Origin: Acidobacteriota bacterium | Lineage (GTDB): Bacteria > Acidobacteriota > Vicinamibacteria > Marinacidobacterales > Marinacidobacteraceae | NCBI GenBank assembly: GCA_022826825.1 | Contig: JAJDUD010000012.1 | Location: 62,001 to 126,000, forward strand | Length of the DNA: 64,000 nt | Reading direction: 5' to 3' | Part shown: positions 23,990 through 31,833 of the stretch, piece after piece | Numbering within the stretch: the stretch's first letter is position 1 | How the letters are laid out: each line of letters begins with the position of its first letter | Made by a program: the position numbers and the translations under genes | The notes under the pieces: generated by a model | What the model saw: only the letters and a program-made list of their open reading frames with translations | What the model was told of the DNA's origin: nothing | The model's database searches: none

Positions 23990-25450
23990 ATGCGTAGTTC
24001 GCTGCCAAGCCTCTCGAACACCCTGCTCATCGCGCGACGGCAGTTGGGGGCGATCCGCCAGGACGGCTACGTCGTGTTCCTGTTGGGGCTCGTGGTCGCC
24101 CTGGGTCTGGTCGCCGCGCTGGGCGCCCGGCATCACGCTGCGAACGAGACCGAACAGCGCGACCGCTACCAGGCAATGGTCGATCGGCAGTGGGTGGAAC
24201 AGCCCGAACGCCATCCGCACCGGGTCATCCACTATGGATTCCTGGTCTTTCGCGAACAGGCGCCGCTCGAGTTCGTCGATCCCGGGGTCAGCGACTACGC
24301 GGGAACCTCGCTCTACCTGGAAGGCCACCGCCAGAACACGGCCAACTTCGGCGAGGCGCGTCATTCCACCGGGATGTCGCGCTTCGGACGCCTCACGCCG
24401 GCGAGCGTTCTCGCGCTTCTGTTGCCGCTCCTGGTGGTGGTGGCCGGTTTCGCCGCGGTGAGCGCCGAGCGGGAAGGGGGAACGCTCGGCGTTCTCCTGA
24501 CGCAGGGGGCGACGCCGGCGCAGATCCTCGCGGGCAAGGTCCTCGCCACGGGAGCCGTAGGGGCGCTGGCGACGCTGCCGGTCGCGCTGGTTGTCGCCGT
24601 CATGGCCGGGCCGGGATTGGACGGCCCCGCTTCCGCTCTGCGACTGGGCGCCCTGGCCGCCATCTACGCCGTCTATCTCGCGGGCTGGGTGCTCGTAACG
24701 GTTCTGGTCTCCGCCGTCCGGACCTCTTCGCGGAGCGCGCTGGCGCAACTGCTCGCGCTGTGGGTGGTGATCTGCGTCGCCACCCCCCGCGTGGCGGCCT
24801 CCGTCGCCGGGGCGCTCCACCCACTGCCCTCGCGCGCCGAACTCACCGCTCAGGTCGAGCAGGCGCTGAACGAGGTCGGAGACAGCCACCGCCCGGACGA
24901 CCCCTTCTTCCGTTCGCTCCGGGAGGAGTACCTGGAGCGCTACCAGGTCGGCGCCGTCGAGGACCTTCCGGTGAACTGGAGGGGAGTGCTCAGCCGGGAA
25001 TCGGAAGAACTCACCAGCCGGGTCTTCGAGGACCACCGGCAGGAGTTGGTCGAAGGCCATCTTCGCCAGAACGGGGTCCTGGCATGGTCGGGATTCCTGT
25101 CCCCGTACCTGGCGGCGCGGGACCTGTCGATGGGCATCGCCGGAAGCGGCCCGGAAGCGACGGAAGCATTCCTGGCCCAGGCCGAGGCGCACCGCTACAC
25201 GATCATTCAGCGTCTCAACGAACTTCACATCCACGAGATCCGGTTCCAGAACGACCGGGCGCAACGGCTGTCGCGGGAACACTGGGGCGAGTTCCCCGTG
25301 TTTGAAACCGAGCCGCCACCCCTCGGGGGAGTGCTGGCGAATCGTCCCGTCTCCCTGGCCGCGCTCGGCCTGTGGATCGGCTTGCCGCTTGGCGGACTCG
25401 GGTTGGCGCGGAGACGGCTGGCGCTGGTCGGAACGGACCGGACCTCTTGA
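23990..25450 (+). CDS. ABC-2 type permease, DUF3526-like (first of two)
   Basis: A 486-residue inner-membrane protein. It has an N-terminal helix (YVVFLLGLVVALGLVAALGA), then a large extracytoplasmic domain (QWVEQPERHPHRVIHYGFLV, EQAPLEFVDPGVSDYAGTSL), a helix block at ~145-280 (LALLLPLLVVVAGFAAVSAE and EREGGTLGVLLTQGATPAQI, a typical ABC-2 coupling segment), a second soluble part, and a C-terminal helix. This layout matches DUF3526-type ABC-2 permeases. The ATG at 23990 gives the expected N-terminus. It is followed by a homologous second permease in overlapping or abutting frame, so the two likely form a heterodimer. Their ATPase is not adjacent. Confidence 0.82.
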   Translation: MRSSLPSLSNTLLIARRQLGAIRQDGYVVFLLGLVVALGLVAALGARHHAANETEQRDRYQAMVDRQWVEQPERHPHRVIHYGFLVFREQAPLEFVDPGVSDYAGTSLYLEGHRQNTANFGEARHSTGMSRFGRLTPASVLALLLPLLVVVAGFAAVSAEREGGTLGVLLTQGATPAQILAGKVLATGAVGALATLPVALVVAVMAGPGLDGPASALRLGALAAIYAVYLAGWVLVTVLVSAVRTSSRSALAQLLALWVVICVATPRVAASVAGALHPLPSRAELTAQVEQALNEVGDSHRPDDPFFRSLREEYLERYQVGAVEDLPVNWRGVLSRESEELTSRVFEDHRQELVEGHLRQNGVLAWSGFLSPYLAARDLSMGIAGSGPEATEAFLAQAEAHRYTIIQRLNELHIHEIRFQNDRAQRLSREHWGEFPVFETEPPPLGGVLANRPVSLAALGLWIGLPLGGLGLARRRLALVGTDRTS

Positions 25451-25458
25451 GGGCTCGG

Positions 25459-26838
25459 GTGAGAGCCTGGGCGCGGCTGCTGGCGCTCGACCTGCGGCGG
25501 CTGACCCGGTCGGCCGGGACCGCGGCCGCGATCATCCTGCTGCTCGTCCTGGGGATCTACGTGGCGTGGCGCGGCGGCCGGGATGCGGAGGCCGCCCGGT
25601 CTTCGTTGACGGCGGCGGAGACCGCCTACGACGACCAGTTGGACTTTCTGCTCTCGGTCTATCCGCCGGCCACCGACGCGGGAGAGGTGCTCTACTACCT
25701 GGCCTTTCCCGCCCCGCAGCCCCCGCTGCCGGTCGCACCCCTGGCGAGGGGCCGAGCCGCAGTGGAGACCGAGAGCCTCCGGATCCGACTCCTGGCGCTC
25801 GAAGGGCAGCTCTACGAGCACGAGACGGTGAATCCGCGTCTCGCCGCGGCGGGCTATCTGGACCTTGCCTTCCTCCTCGTCGCACTGCTCCCGCTGTTCA
25901 TCATCGCGGTCAGCTACGACCTGATCTCCGGCGAACGGGAGGGCGGCACCTGGAACCTGGTCCGGCTGTTCGCACCCCCGCGGAGACTCCTGGTCGCGAA
26001 GCTCGCATCCCGCGCGATCCTCGTCGGCGCGGTCGCGGCGGTGGTGATGGCGGCCGGCGCGGTGATGGCCGGCATCGAGCTGGATGGCCGGGCCGGCTGG
26101 ATGTTCGCGCTGGTCGCGCTGCACACGGTTTTCTGGTTCACCCTCTGCCTCGGGGTCGCGATGGGAAACCGGTCATCGACCGCCGACGCCATGATCCTGG
26201 CGGGAATCTGGGTAGTCCTGACGATTCTGGCTCCGGCGGCCCTCAGTCTCGCCAACGCGGTTCTTCACCCCGTTCCGGAAGCGCTGGAGCTGACGGTGCA
26301 GCAGCGCCAGGGATACCACGAGGCCTGGGATCTGCCGCCCAGCGCGACGATGGATTCGTTCTACCGGGATTACCCGCAATGGAGCGATCAGGACGTTCCC
26401 GAAGACGTGTTCACGTGGGGCTGGTACTACGCCATGAATCACCGGGGAGACCAGGCCGCCCGCGATGCCTCCCGGGCCTACCGCGAGGTGTTGCGCCAGC
26501 GGGATGCCTGGGCTCGCAGGTGGTCCGTGTTCGCGCCTCCCCTCGCGACCCAGCTCGCGCTCGATCGCCTCGCCGGGACCGACCTCGCGGCCCAGCTCGA
26601 CTACCAGGACGCGGTGCGCCGATTCCACGAACGACTCAAGGACCACTTCTTCCCGCACTTCTTTGCCGCCGCCCCGGTCGATGCCGTGGCCTGGGACCAG
26701 GTACCCACCTTCGAGCCTGCGGCGCCCGCGGACAGCGCGGCCCGGGCCGGAGTGCCACCCGCGATTGCCCTGATCCTGGCTTCCGGTTTGGCGCTGGCGG
26801 TCGGGGCGCGGCGGGCCGGGGCTCGTCCGGACGCCTGA
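25459..26838 (+). CDS. ABC-2 type permease, DUF3526-like (second of two)
   Basis: A ~459-residue paralogue of the preceding gene with the same plan: first helix AAAIILLLVLGIYVAW, an external domain containing QLDFLLSVYPPATDAGEVLY, a helix block (LAFLLVALLPLFIIAVSYDL, ISGEREGGTWNLVRLFAPPR with the ABC-2 EREGGT motif), a second external domain rich in aromatic residues, and a terminal helix (ALILASGLALAVGARRAGAR). GTG 25459 is chosen because GAGGG lies 5 nt upstream; TTG 25447, overlapping the upstream TGA, is the alternative and would indicate coupling. The substrate is unknown; the flanking metal receptor suggests metal- or metallophore-related traffic. Confidence 0.8.
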   Translation: MRAWARLLALDLRRLTRSAGTAAAIILLLVLGIYVAWRGGRDAEAARSSLTAAETAYDDQLDFLLSVYPPATDAGEVLYYLAFPAPQPPLPVAPLARGRAAVETESLRIRLLALEGQLYEHETVNPRLAAAGYLDLAFLLVALLPLFIIAVSYDLISGEREGGTWNLVRLFAPPRRLLVAKLASRAILVGAVAAVVMAAGAVMAGIELDGRAGWMFALVALHTVFWFTLCLGVAMGNRSSTADAMILAGIWVVLTILAPAALSLANAVLHPVPEALELTVQQRQGYHEAWDLPPSATMDSFYRDYPQWSDQDVPEDVFTWGWYYAMNHRGDQAARDASRAYREVLRQRDAWARRWSVFAPPLATQLALDRLAGTDLAAQLDYQDAVRRFHERLKDHFFPHFFAAAPVDAVAWDQVPTFEPAAPADSAARAGVPPAIALILASGLALAVGARRAGARPDA

Positions 26839-26868
26839 CCTGACCGCCTCCTGAAGGGCGCCCCTCGG

Positions 26869-27029
26869 AGCAGACGGGTTGCCCACCCGCGTTGGGCGGG
26901 GCCGTTGACCGCCTGCGGTGGAACGTATGTGAGCGTGGAGAGCCGGCAAAACCTCCGTTTCGTTTGGTGGCCCACCGGCTTGGAACGCCGGCCCCCACCG
27001 GGAGAACTGGCCTCCGGTCGGCACCGCCC
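26869..27029. repeat. Partial dispersed repeat (copy D)
   Basis: A non-coding gap following the permease pair. It contains GGCTTGGAACGCCGGCCCCC (from 26978) and CACCGGGAGAACTGGCCTCC followed by GGTCGGCACCG, matching repeat copies A, B and C. It ends abruptly where a fragment of a BNR gene begins, so the repeat and the gene remnant abut. Confidence 0.65.
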
Positions 27030-27030
27030 G

Positions 27031-27165
27031 CCTTCTCGGATTTCTCTCCCGAAATCCGCTCCCGGGAGTCGCCGCCGTCATATGAGTGGTAGAGCCCCAG
27101 CCCGACGAGCCGCTCCGGAGCCCGCTCTCGTCCACATGGAGGACCAACTCCCGGTCGCGGCTTGC
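27031..27165 (-). pseudogene. Broken fragment of a sortilin/BNR-type gene
   Basis: On the minus strand this stretch encodes, in two frames, pieces nearly identical to the intact BNR protein of 16805-20026: RELVLHVDE (intact: WELVLHVDENTG), SGLRSG, and YHSYDGGDSRERISGEKSE (intact: YRSRDGGDSWERISGEKSGD). Nucleotide alignment by eye pairs 27031-27119 with about 19256-19350 and 27123-27160 with about 19432-19470. The fragment therefore lacks some 80 bp present in the intact gene and carries frame changes. It is a gene remnant, probably left by the rearrangement that also brought the adjacent repeat or the toxin-antitoxin pair. Confidence 0.75.
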
Positions 27166-27176
27166 CAGGTCGCACG

Positions 27177-27206
27177 TTGTCATTTGTTTCTAATATAGTT
27201 TCTGAC
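27177..27206 (+). promoter_or_regulatory. AT-rich promoter/operator region of the AbiE-like pair
   Basis: An AT-rich island abruptly different from its GC-rich surroundings, directly before ATG 27207. It contains TAATATAGT (27191-27199) as a -10-like element. GTCA (27179-27182) and TGAC (27203-27206) form inverted half-sites, and GTTTC is repeated between them. AbiEi-type antitoxins repress their own promoter by binding inverted repeats, so this is a candidate operator. No good -35 box at standard spacing was found. Confidence 0.4.
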
Positions 27207-27836
27207 ATGAAAGAAAAAAGCGTCGCCGCCGGAATCATGAGGAGGGTGCGCCGCGGAAAAGCGGGACAACGGACGTGTACAGCGAGGGACTTCAAGGATC
27301 TGGGCAACCGCAACACGGTGGATCAGGCACTCGTCCGCCTTGTCAAGGCCGGGGCACTCCGACGCATCGGGCGCGGGCTCTACGACGCTCCGAGATGGAG
27401 CCCGATCCTGAAGGGGCCGGCTCCCGTTGATCTTGACGCCGCAATCGCCGCGCTAGCCCGGCGCGATGGCGTGAAGATCGTCCCCGACGGAAGCGTGTAT
27501 GCCAATCAGCTCGGCTTGACAAACGCCGTTCCTGCCAGACCAAGCTACCTGACGGACGGTACGTCGAGGACGCTGAAGATTGGTGACCAGACCGTGCGGC
27601 TCCGTCACGCGTCTCCCCGCAGAATGCGTTGGGCCGGTAGACCCGCGGCACCCGTGGTGGAGGCGCTGCGTTGGCTCGGTCCGGCTGCCGCAAGTCAACC
27701 ACGCGTGGCCAGTGTGCTGAGGCGTCGACTCCCGGAGACGGTCAAGAGCTGTTTAGCGCAGGATCAGCATTACCTGCCGGGATGGATGGCCCCCGTCGCC
27801 CGGCAAGTGACCACCGATTCCGGTCAGCCTCAGTGA
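27207..27836 (+). CDS. AbiEi/DUF6088-type antitoxin of a type IV toxin-antitoxin system
   Basis: A 209-residue protein with an N-terminal winged-helix-like domain (ARDFKDLGNRNTVDQALVRL, VKAGALRRIGRGLYDAPRWS) of the sort used by AbiEi/DUF6088 antitoxins to bind DNA. A C-terminal domain (VPDGSVYANQLGLTNAVPAR, LKIGDQTVRLRHASPRRMRW) follows. The ATG at 27207 lies just after the AT-rich promoter. Its TGA overlaps the GTG start of the toxin-like gene. Base composition is visibly less GC-rich than in the neighbours, which fits horizontal transfer. Confidence 0.82.
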   Translation: MKEKSVAAGIMRRVRRGKAGQRTCTARDFKDLGNRNTVDQALVRLVKAGALRRIGRGLYDAPRWSPILKGPAPVDLDAAIAALARRDGVKIVPDGSVYANQLGLTNAVPARPSYLTDGTSRTLKIGDQTVRLRHASPRRMRWAGRPAAPVVEALRWLGPAAASQPRVASVLRRRLPETVKSCLAQDQHYLPGWMAPVARQVTTDSGQPQ

Positions 27837-28870
27837 CAAACAGCTACCGGAGCTTCCTGAAGCAGCGGGAACAGGACCGCCGCGACACATTTGCGGCGAC
27901 CGCCACGCGGAATGGGATCCGCCCCGAGTATGTTGAGAAGGATTTCTGGGTGTGTTTCGTTCTTGATCTGCTATTCGAAGGATTGCCGCAGAAACACCCC
28001 GGCTTCTTCTTCAAGGGAGGGACTTCCCTCTCAAAGGCGTTCCATGCGATTCACCGGCTGTCCGAAGACATCGATCTGGTAGTGGACAGACGCGACCTCG
28101 GGTTCGCCGGGGATAGCGATCCACTGGCGCCCGCGAACGTTCCCAGAAAGAGGCGGGACTCCGCGCTTCGGAGGCTCCAGCAGAAGTGCAGCGAATACGT
28201 TACCGGCGACCTTCGGACGGCGTTGGCCGACTTGACAGAGGGTCTTGGCTGCGATGTCTCAGCAGATCCTCACGACCGCAGCGGGCAAACGCTGCTGGTC
28301 GCCTACCCCACTCTGTATCGGTCCGTGCAGGCCGCGTACGTTGCCGCCACCGTGAAGATCGAGGGAGGAGCACGTTCGGCGACGGAACCCTGTGTGAACA
28401 GGTCGGTCGCTCCGCTCCTTGCGGGCGAGGCCGGGGCCGCCGGGCTCTCCACGAAGAACATCAGAGTGATCTCGCCGGAGCGGACGTACTGGGAAAAGGC
28501 GCTGATTCTTCACGGCCGGTACTGCGGCTTCCGCGACGAAGGCAGACTTCCCATCGACGGCGATCGAATTGCGCGCCACTACTACGACGTGGCGAAGCTC
28601 ACTGCTTCCGCGATCGGTAAGTCCGCGCTATCCAGACCGGAGCTTCTCGACTCGGTGCGAACTCACAACTTGATTGCCTTCCGCCAGGCATGGAAGCGCT
28701 TCGAGGAAGCGGCGCCTGGATCTGTGAGGCTGGTTCCGTGCGGAGAATTGGAGAACACCATCCGGCGGGACTACCGAGCCATGGAGAGCATGTTCTTCAC
28801 GCATCCGCCAGAGTTTGCCTGGATCCTCGACCAGCTCCGATCGGCTGAGGAACAGATCAACGCGCTGTGA
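27833..28870 (+). CDS. AbiEii-like nucleotidyltransferase toxin
   Basis: A 345-residue protein of the AbiEii/AbiGii nucleotidyltransferase family. The N-terminal half carries PEYVEKDFWVCFVLDLLFEG and the signature FFKGGTSLSKAFHAIHRLSE followed by DIDLVV, in which GGTS and DID are the nucleotide/metal motif of the polymerase-beta-like fold. A later KNIRVISPERTYWEKALILH plus RHYYDVAKL segment is also conserved in the family. AbiEii enzymes transfer nucleotides to RNA targets and arrest growth; with AbiEi they can give abortive phage resistance. The GTG 27833 start overlaps the antitoxin stop (GTGA), so translation is coupled. Confidence 0.85.
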   Translation: MTNSYRSFLKQREQDRRDTFAATATRNGIRPEYVEKDFWVCFVLDLLFEGLPQKHPGFFFKGGTSLSKAFHAIHRLSEDIDLVVDRRDLGFAGDSDPLAPANVPRKRRDSALRRLQQKCSEYVTGDLRTALADLTEGLGCDVSADPHDRSGQTLLVAYPTLYRSVQAAYVAATVKIEGGARSATEPCVNRSVAPLLAGEAGAAGLSTKNIRVISPERTYWEKALILHGRYCGFRDEGRLPIDGDRIARHYYDVAKLTASAIGKSALSRPELLDSVRTHNLIAFRQAWKRFEEAAPGSVRLVPCGELENTIRRDYRAMESMFFTHPPEFAWILDQLRSAEEQINAL

Positions 28871-29003
28871 GTCTTCCTGGAGCCTGGTGACGACTCTGGC
28901 AGATCGTCGCGGCCGCTCCCACGACTCCGGGCGGCGAAGCACGGAGACAGGTCCGCACATCCACTCCGGTACGATGGACGACCCACCCTGGCGGAGGAAA
29001 GCC

Positions 29004-30719
29004 ATGAAGAGAGTCCTCGGAAGTGTGCTGTTTGCGGCGGTCGCCAGCCTCGTTGCGGCGCCGCTGTTCGCCCAGCCGGCCTACGACGTGCTGCTCGTCG
29101 GAGGAATGGTGTTCGACGGCAGCGGCAACCCGGCCGTCCGGGCGGATGTCGGCATTCGCGGTGACGAGGTTGTTGCGGTCGGCCGGCTGGCCGGGATGGA
29201 GGGTCACGATGCAGTCCGCACGATTGACGCTGGCGGGCTCTTCGTGGCCCCCGGTTGGGTGGACGTTCATTCCCACGCCGACCGGTCGCTCGTCAGTGAC
29301 GACATGGAAGAGCGCAAGGCCGTCAACCTGGTCGCCCAGGGCATCACCACGGTGGTGATGGGCGCCGACGGCCGGAACCCGATCTGGCCCATCCGGGACG
29401 AGATCGCCGCCTACGAGAGCCGCGGCGTCGGACTCAACGTGGTGCCGGTGGTAGGCCACTCGACGGTTCGTCTCCAGGTGATGGGCGATGACCACGAGCG
29501 GCCCGCCACCGACGAAGAGGTGGCCCGGATGACCGTGCTGGTCCGCGAGGGGATGGAAGACGGCGCGTGGGGCCTCGGGGCGGGACCCGAATACCGCCCG
29601 GCCCGTTTCTCGGAGACCGAAGAGATCATCGCGCTCGCCCATGTGATCGCGGACTACGACGGCTTCTACTACTCGCACCAGCGGAGCCAGTCACCGATGC
29701 CGCGCTGGCAGGTGCCGAGCATCGTGGACGGCCCGACCCTGACGGGGACCGACGGGATGGCCGAGACCATCCGGATCGGCCGCGAAACCGGGATCCGGGT
29801 GGTCGGAACCCACATCAAGGCCAAGGGGCCGTCGAGCTGGGGACACTCCGCGAAAGACGTGCAGGCGATCAACCTCGCGCGGTCGCAGGGGGTCCAGGTG
29901 TATCTGGACCAGTACCCCTTCGAGACCTTCGGCGGCGGGCCGGTCGGCGTGATCCCGGTCTGGGGCTTCGCACCGCCGGGCACGGACCGTTCCGGCGGCC
30001 TCGACGACCCGAAGTGGCGGCGGACGCCGGGGCTGCTCAGCCTCGAGAACCTGGAGGCCAACCTCGCGGACGACGCCATTCGCGCCGAGCTGATGATGGA
30101 CCTCAAGCAGCAGATCGATCTCTTCGGAGGCGCCGACCGGCTGGTCATCGTCCTCTTCCCGGAGGATCCGTCGCTCGTCGGAAAGACGGTGGCCGGAGTC
30201 GCCGGAGACAGCGGCAGGTCCGTCGCTGAAACCCTGATCGATTTCGCCCGCACCGGCAACCCGGAACTGCTCCACGGGGTGCTCATCCGCCCGATCGCGG
30301 GGGACCGGTTCGACGTGGAGACCTACATGGTGCAGGACTACACCGCGACCTCCACGGACGCCGGCATCGCCCTCGCGGCGACACCGGGACGCCATCCCCG
30401 CTACTGGGGCTCCTACACGCGCAAGATCGCCCACTACACCCGGGACCGGGGCATCATCACCCTGCCCTTCATGGTCCGCTCCTCCACCAGTCTGCCGGCC
30501 GCGATCGTGGGCATGACCGACCGCGGCTGCCTGCGGGTCGGCTGCAAGGCCGATGTCGTGGCCTTCGACTACGACCGCGTGGAGGACAACTCGACGATCA
30601 TGAACCCCGAAGGGCCCCCCAAGGGAATCCCCTGGGTGCTCGTCAACGGCCAGATCGCGATCGAGGACGGCGAGGCCACCGGGGCGCTCGCCGGGGTGGT
30701 CATCAAGCGCGGCGGCTAG
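29004..30719 (+). CDS. Exported D-aminoacylase-like amidohydrolase
   Basis: A 571-residue protein with a signal peptide (LGSVLFAAVASLVAAPLFAQ) and the D-aminoacylase layout: VAPGWVDVHSHADRSLVSDD near 80-100 with HxH at ~89/91, GITTVVMGADGRNP, VVGTHIKAKGPSSWGHS near 275-290 (His plus the family Lys), DQYPFETFGGG, a late TSTDAGIALAATPGRHPRYW, and C-terminal GCLRVGCKADVVAFDYD. N-acyl-D-amino-acid deacylases release D-amino acids; exported homologues in this phylum may act on other N-acyl compounds. GGAGG at 28993-28997 supports ATG 29004. It converges on a sigma-54-like regulator downstream. Confidence 0.85.
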   Translation: MKRVLGSVLFAAVASLVAAPLFAQPAYDVLLVGGMVFDGSGNPAVRADVGIRGDEVVAVGRLAGMEGHDAVRTIDAGGLFVAPGWVDVHSHADRSLVSDDMEERKAVNLVAQGITTVVMGADGRNPIWPIRDEIAAYESRGVGLNVVPVVGHSTVRLQVMGDDHERPATDEEVARMTVLVREGMEDGAWGLGAGPEYRPARFSETEEIIALAHVIADYDGFYYSHQRSQSPMPRWQVPSIVDGPTLTGTDGMAETIRIGRETGIRVVGTHIKAKGPSSWGHSAKDVQAINLARSQGVQVYLDQYPFETFGGGPVGVIPVWGFAPPGTDRSGGLDDPKWRRTPGLLSLENLEANLADDAIRAELMMDLKQQIDLFGGADRLVIVLFPEDPSLVGKTVAGVAGDSGRSVAETLIDFARTGNPELLHGVLIRPIAGDRFDVETYMVQDYTATSTDAGIALAATPGRHPRYWGSYTRKIAHYTRDRGIITLPFMVRSSTSLPAAIVGMTDRGCLRVGCKADVVAFDYDRVEDNSTIMNPEGPPKGIPWVLVNGQIAIEDGEATGALAGVVIKRGG

Positions 30720-30791
30720 AACCCCCTCGGGGCGGCGCCCCGCCTGGGGCCTCCGGGACCGGGGACGGACGGTCGGGACTTCGGCGGGCTC

Positions 30792-31757
30792 CTATGGACC
30801 GGGGGACGCGGCATCTCGCTGCCGGAGCGCACGCAACATCCCGTGGCGTTTGAGTTTTTCGTGGAGGGTGGTCGCGTTGAGCTGAAGAATCCGGGCCGCG
30901 TGCGCCTGGTTGCCGCCGACACGGTGGAGCGTGTTTTCCAGGATGCTTCTTTCCAAGTCCCGGATCATCTCCTTGAACGACCTGCCGCTTCGGTCTCCAT
31001 CGAAGCAGATCGCACAGAACGAGTCGGGCAGGACCCGGCCCCGGAAGCGGGCAAGCGCCGCCGTCGAGACGGCGCTTTCGATGACCGCCCGGAGCTCGGC
31101 CACGTTTCCCGGCCAGTCGTAGTCGTGGTAGGCGGCGATCATCCGGCTGGAGATGCCGTAGGGCCCCACCCCCGCGTGGTCGCAGGCGTCCGCCAAGAAC
31201 CTCAGCGCCAGCGCCGAGATGTCCATCTTCCGCTCCCGCAGGGGCGGGATCCGAATCGTGGCCATCCCGGGAACGCTGGTTGTCGGGGGCACTTCGCGCC
31301 GTCCGTTTCCCGACGTCTTCGCGGGAGGCGCAGTTGACGCAATGAGCCGGACACCGGCGGTCGACGCGAGGGAGCCAAAGTCCATTGGCCCGGCACGGTC
31401 GATCCCGCTCAGATAGAGCGTTCGGGCGCCCGGGCCCGTTCCGTTGCCGCTGGCGCCGGCCGCGGCAACGTCAAGGTGCGCCGCCAGCTTTCCGGGCGGC
31501 ACGCTGCCGGCCTCGATCGGGACGAAGCTCTCGGCCGCGTCGGGGCCCGAGTGGCTCGAACGATGAATCAACTCGGCCGCGAAGCGTCGGCCGGTACCGC
31601 CCTCGCCCACGATGACGACGGGTTCCGACGACAGGGATGCCGTGGCGATCTCGTCCCGGATTCTTGCGGCTTCGGCGGAACTGCCGATCCAATCCTCACA
31701 GGCGTACGGGCCCGACCACCGTCTACCGTCGGTTGGGTGGTCTGGGGTGCCCCGCAT
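30792..31757 (-). CDS. Degenerate sigma-54-type (NtrC/Fis) regulator
   Basis: A 321-residue protein recognisably built from an enhancer-binding AAA+ domain plus a Fis-type helix-turn-helix. Retained are IRIPPLRERKMDISALALRF (169-188), YDWPGNVAELRAVIESAV (213-230) and the C-terminal HTH VGGNQAHAARILQLNATTLH (280-299). Lost or altered are Walker A (GEGGTGRRF, Arg instead of Lys at 57), the GAFTGA loop that contacts sigma-54 (absent between ~80 and 110), and Walker B (TLYLSGID in place of a LxxDE core). It therefore probably cannot hydrolyse ATP or remodel sigma-54 and may act as a plain DNA-binding repressor or activator. It lies 76 bp downstream of a TonB receptor on the same strand. Confidence 0.8.
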   Translation of the reverse strand: MRGTPDHPTDGRRWSGPYACEDWIGSSAEAARIRDEIATASLSSEPVVIVGEGGTGRRFAAELIHRSSHSGPDAAESFVPIEAGSVPPGKLAAHLDVAAAGASGNGTGPGARTLYLSGIDRAGPMDFGSLASTAGVRLIASTAPPAKTSGNGRREVPPTTSVPGMATIRIPPLRERKMDISALALRFLADACDHAGVGPYGISSRMIAAYHDYDWPGNVAELRAVIESAVSTAALARFRGRVLPDSFCAICFDGDRSGRSFKEMIRDLERSILENTLHRVGGNQAHAARILQLNATTLHEKLKRHGMLRALRQRDAASPGP

Positions 31758-31833
31758 GGGATCCGCCTTTGGCCCGCCACCCCGGAGGGCGGCGAGCCGT
31801 GGTGGTGAACGCGCTAGGCGTTCATCAAGGTGC

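Noticed and set aside
21265-24030. 921-codon minus-strand frame across the His-rich receptor
   Set aside because: Composition is that of an antisense shadow; the plus strand has a complete TonB receptor with plug and barrel.
26173-27183. 336-codon minus-strand frame covering the second permease end, repeat D and the BNR remnant
   Set aside because: Only the part above 27031 resembles a protein, and there the similarity jumps between frames. The rest is antisense to the permease.
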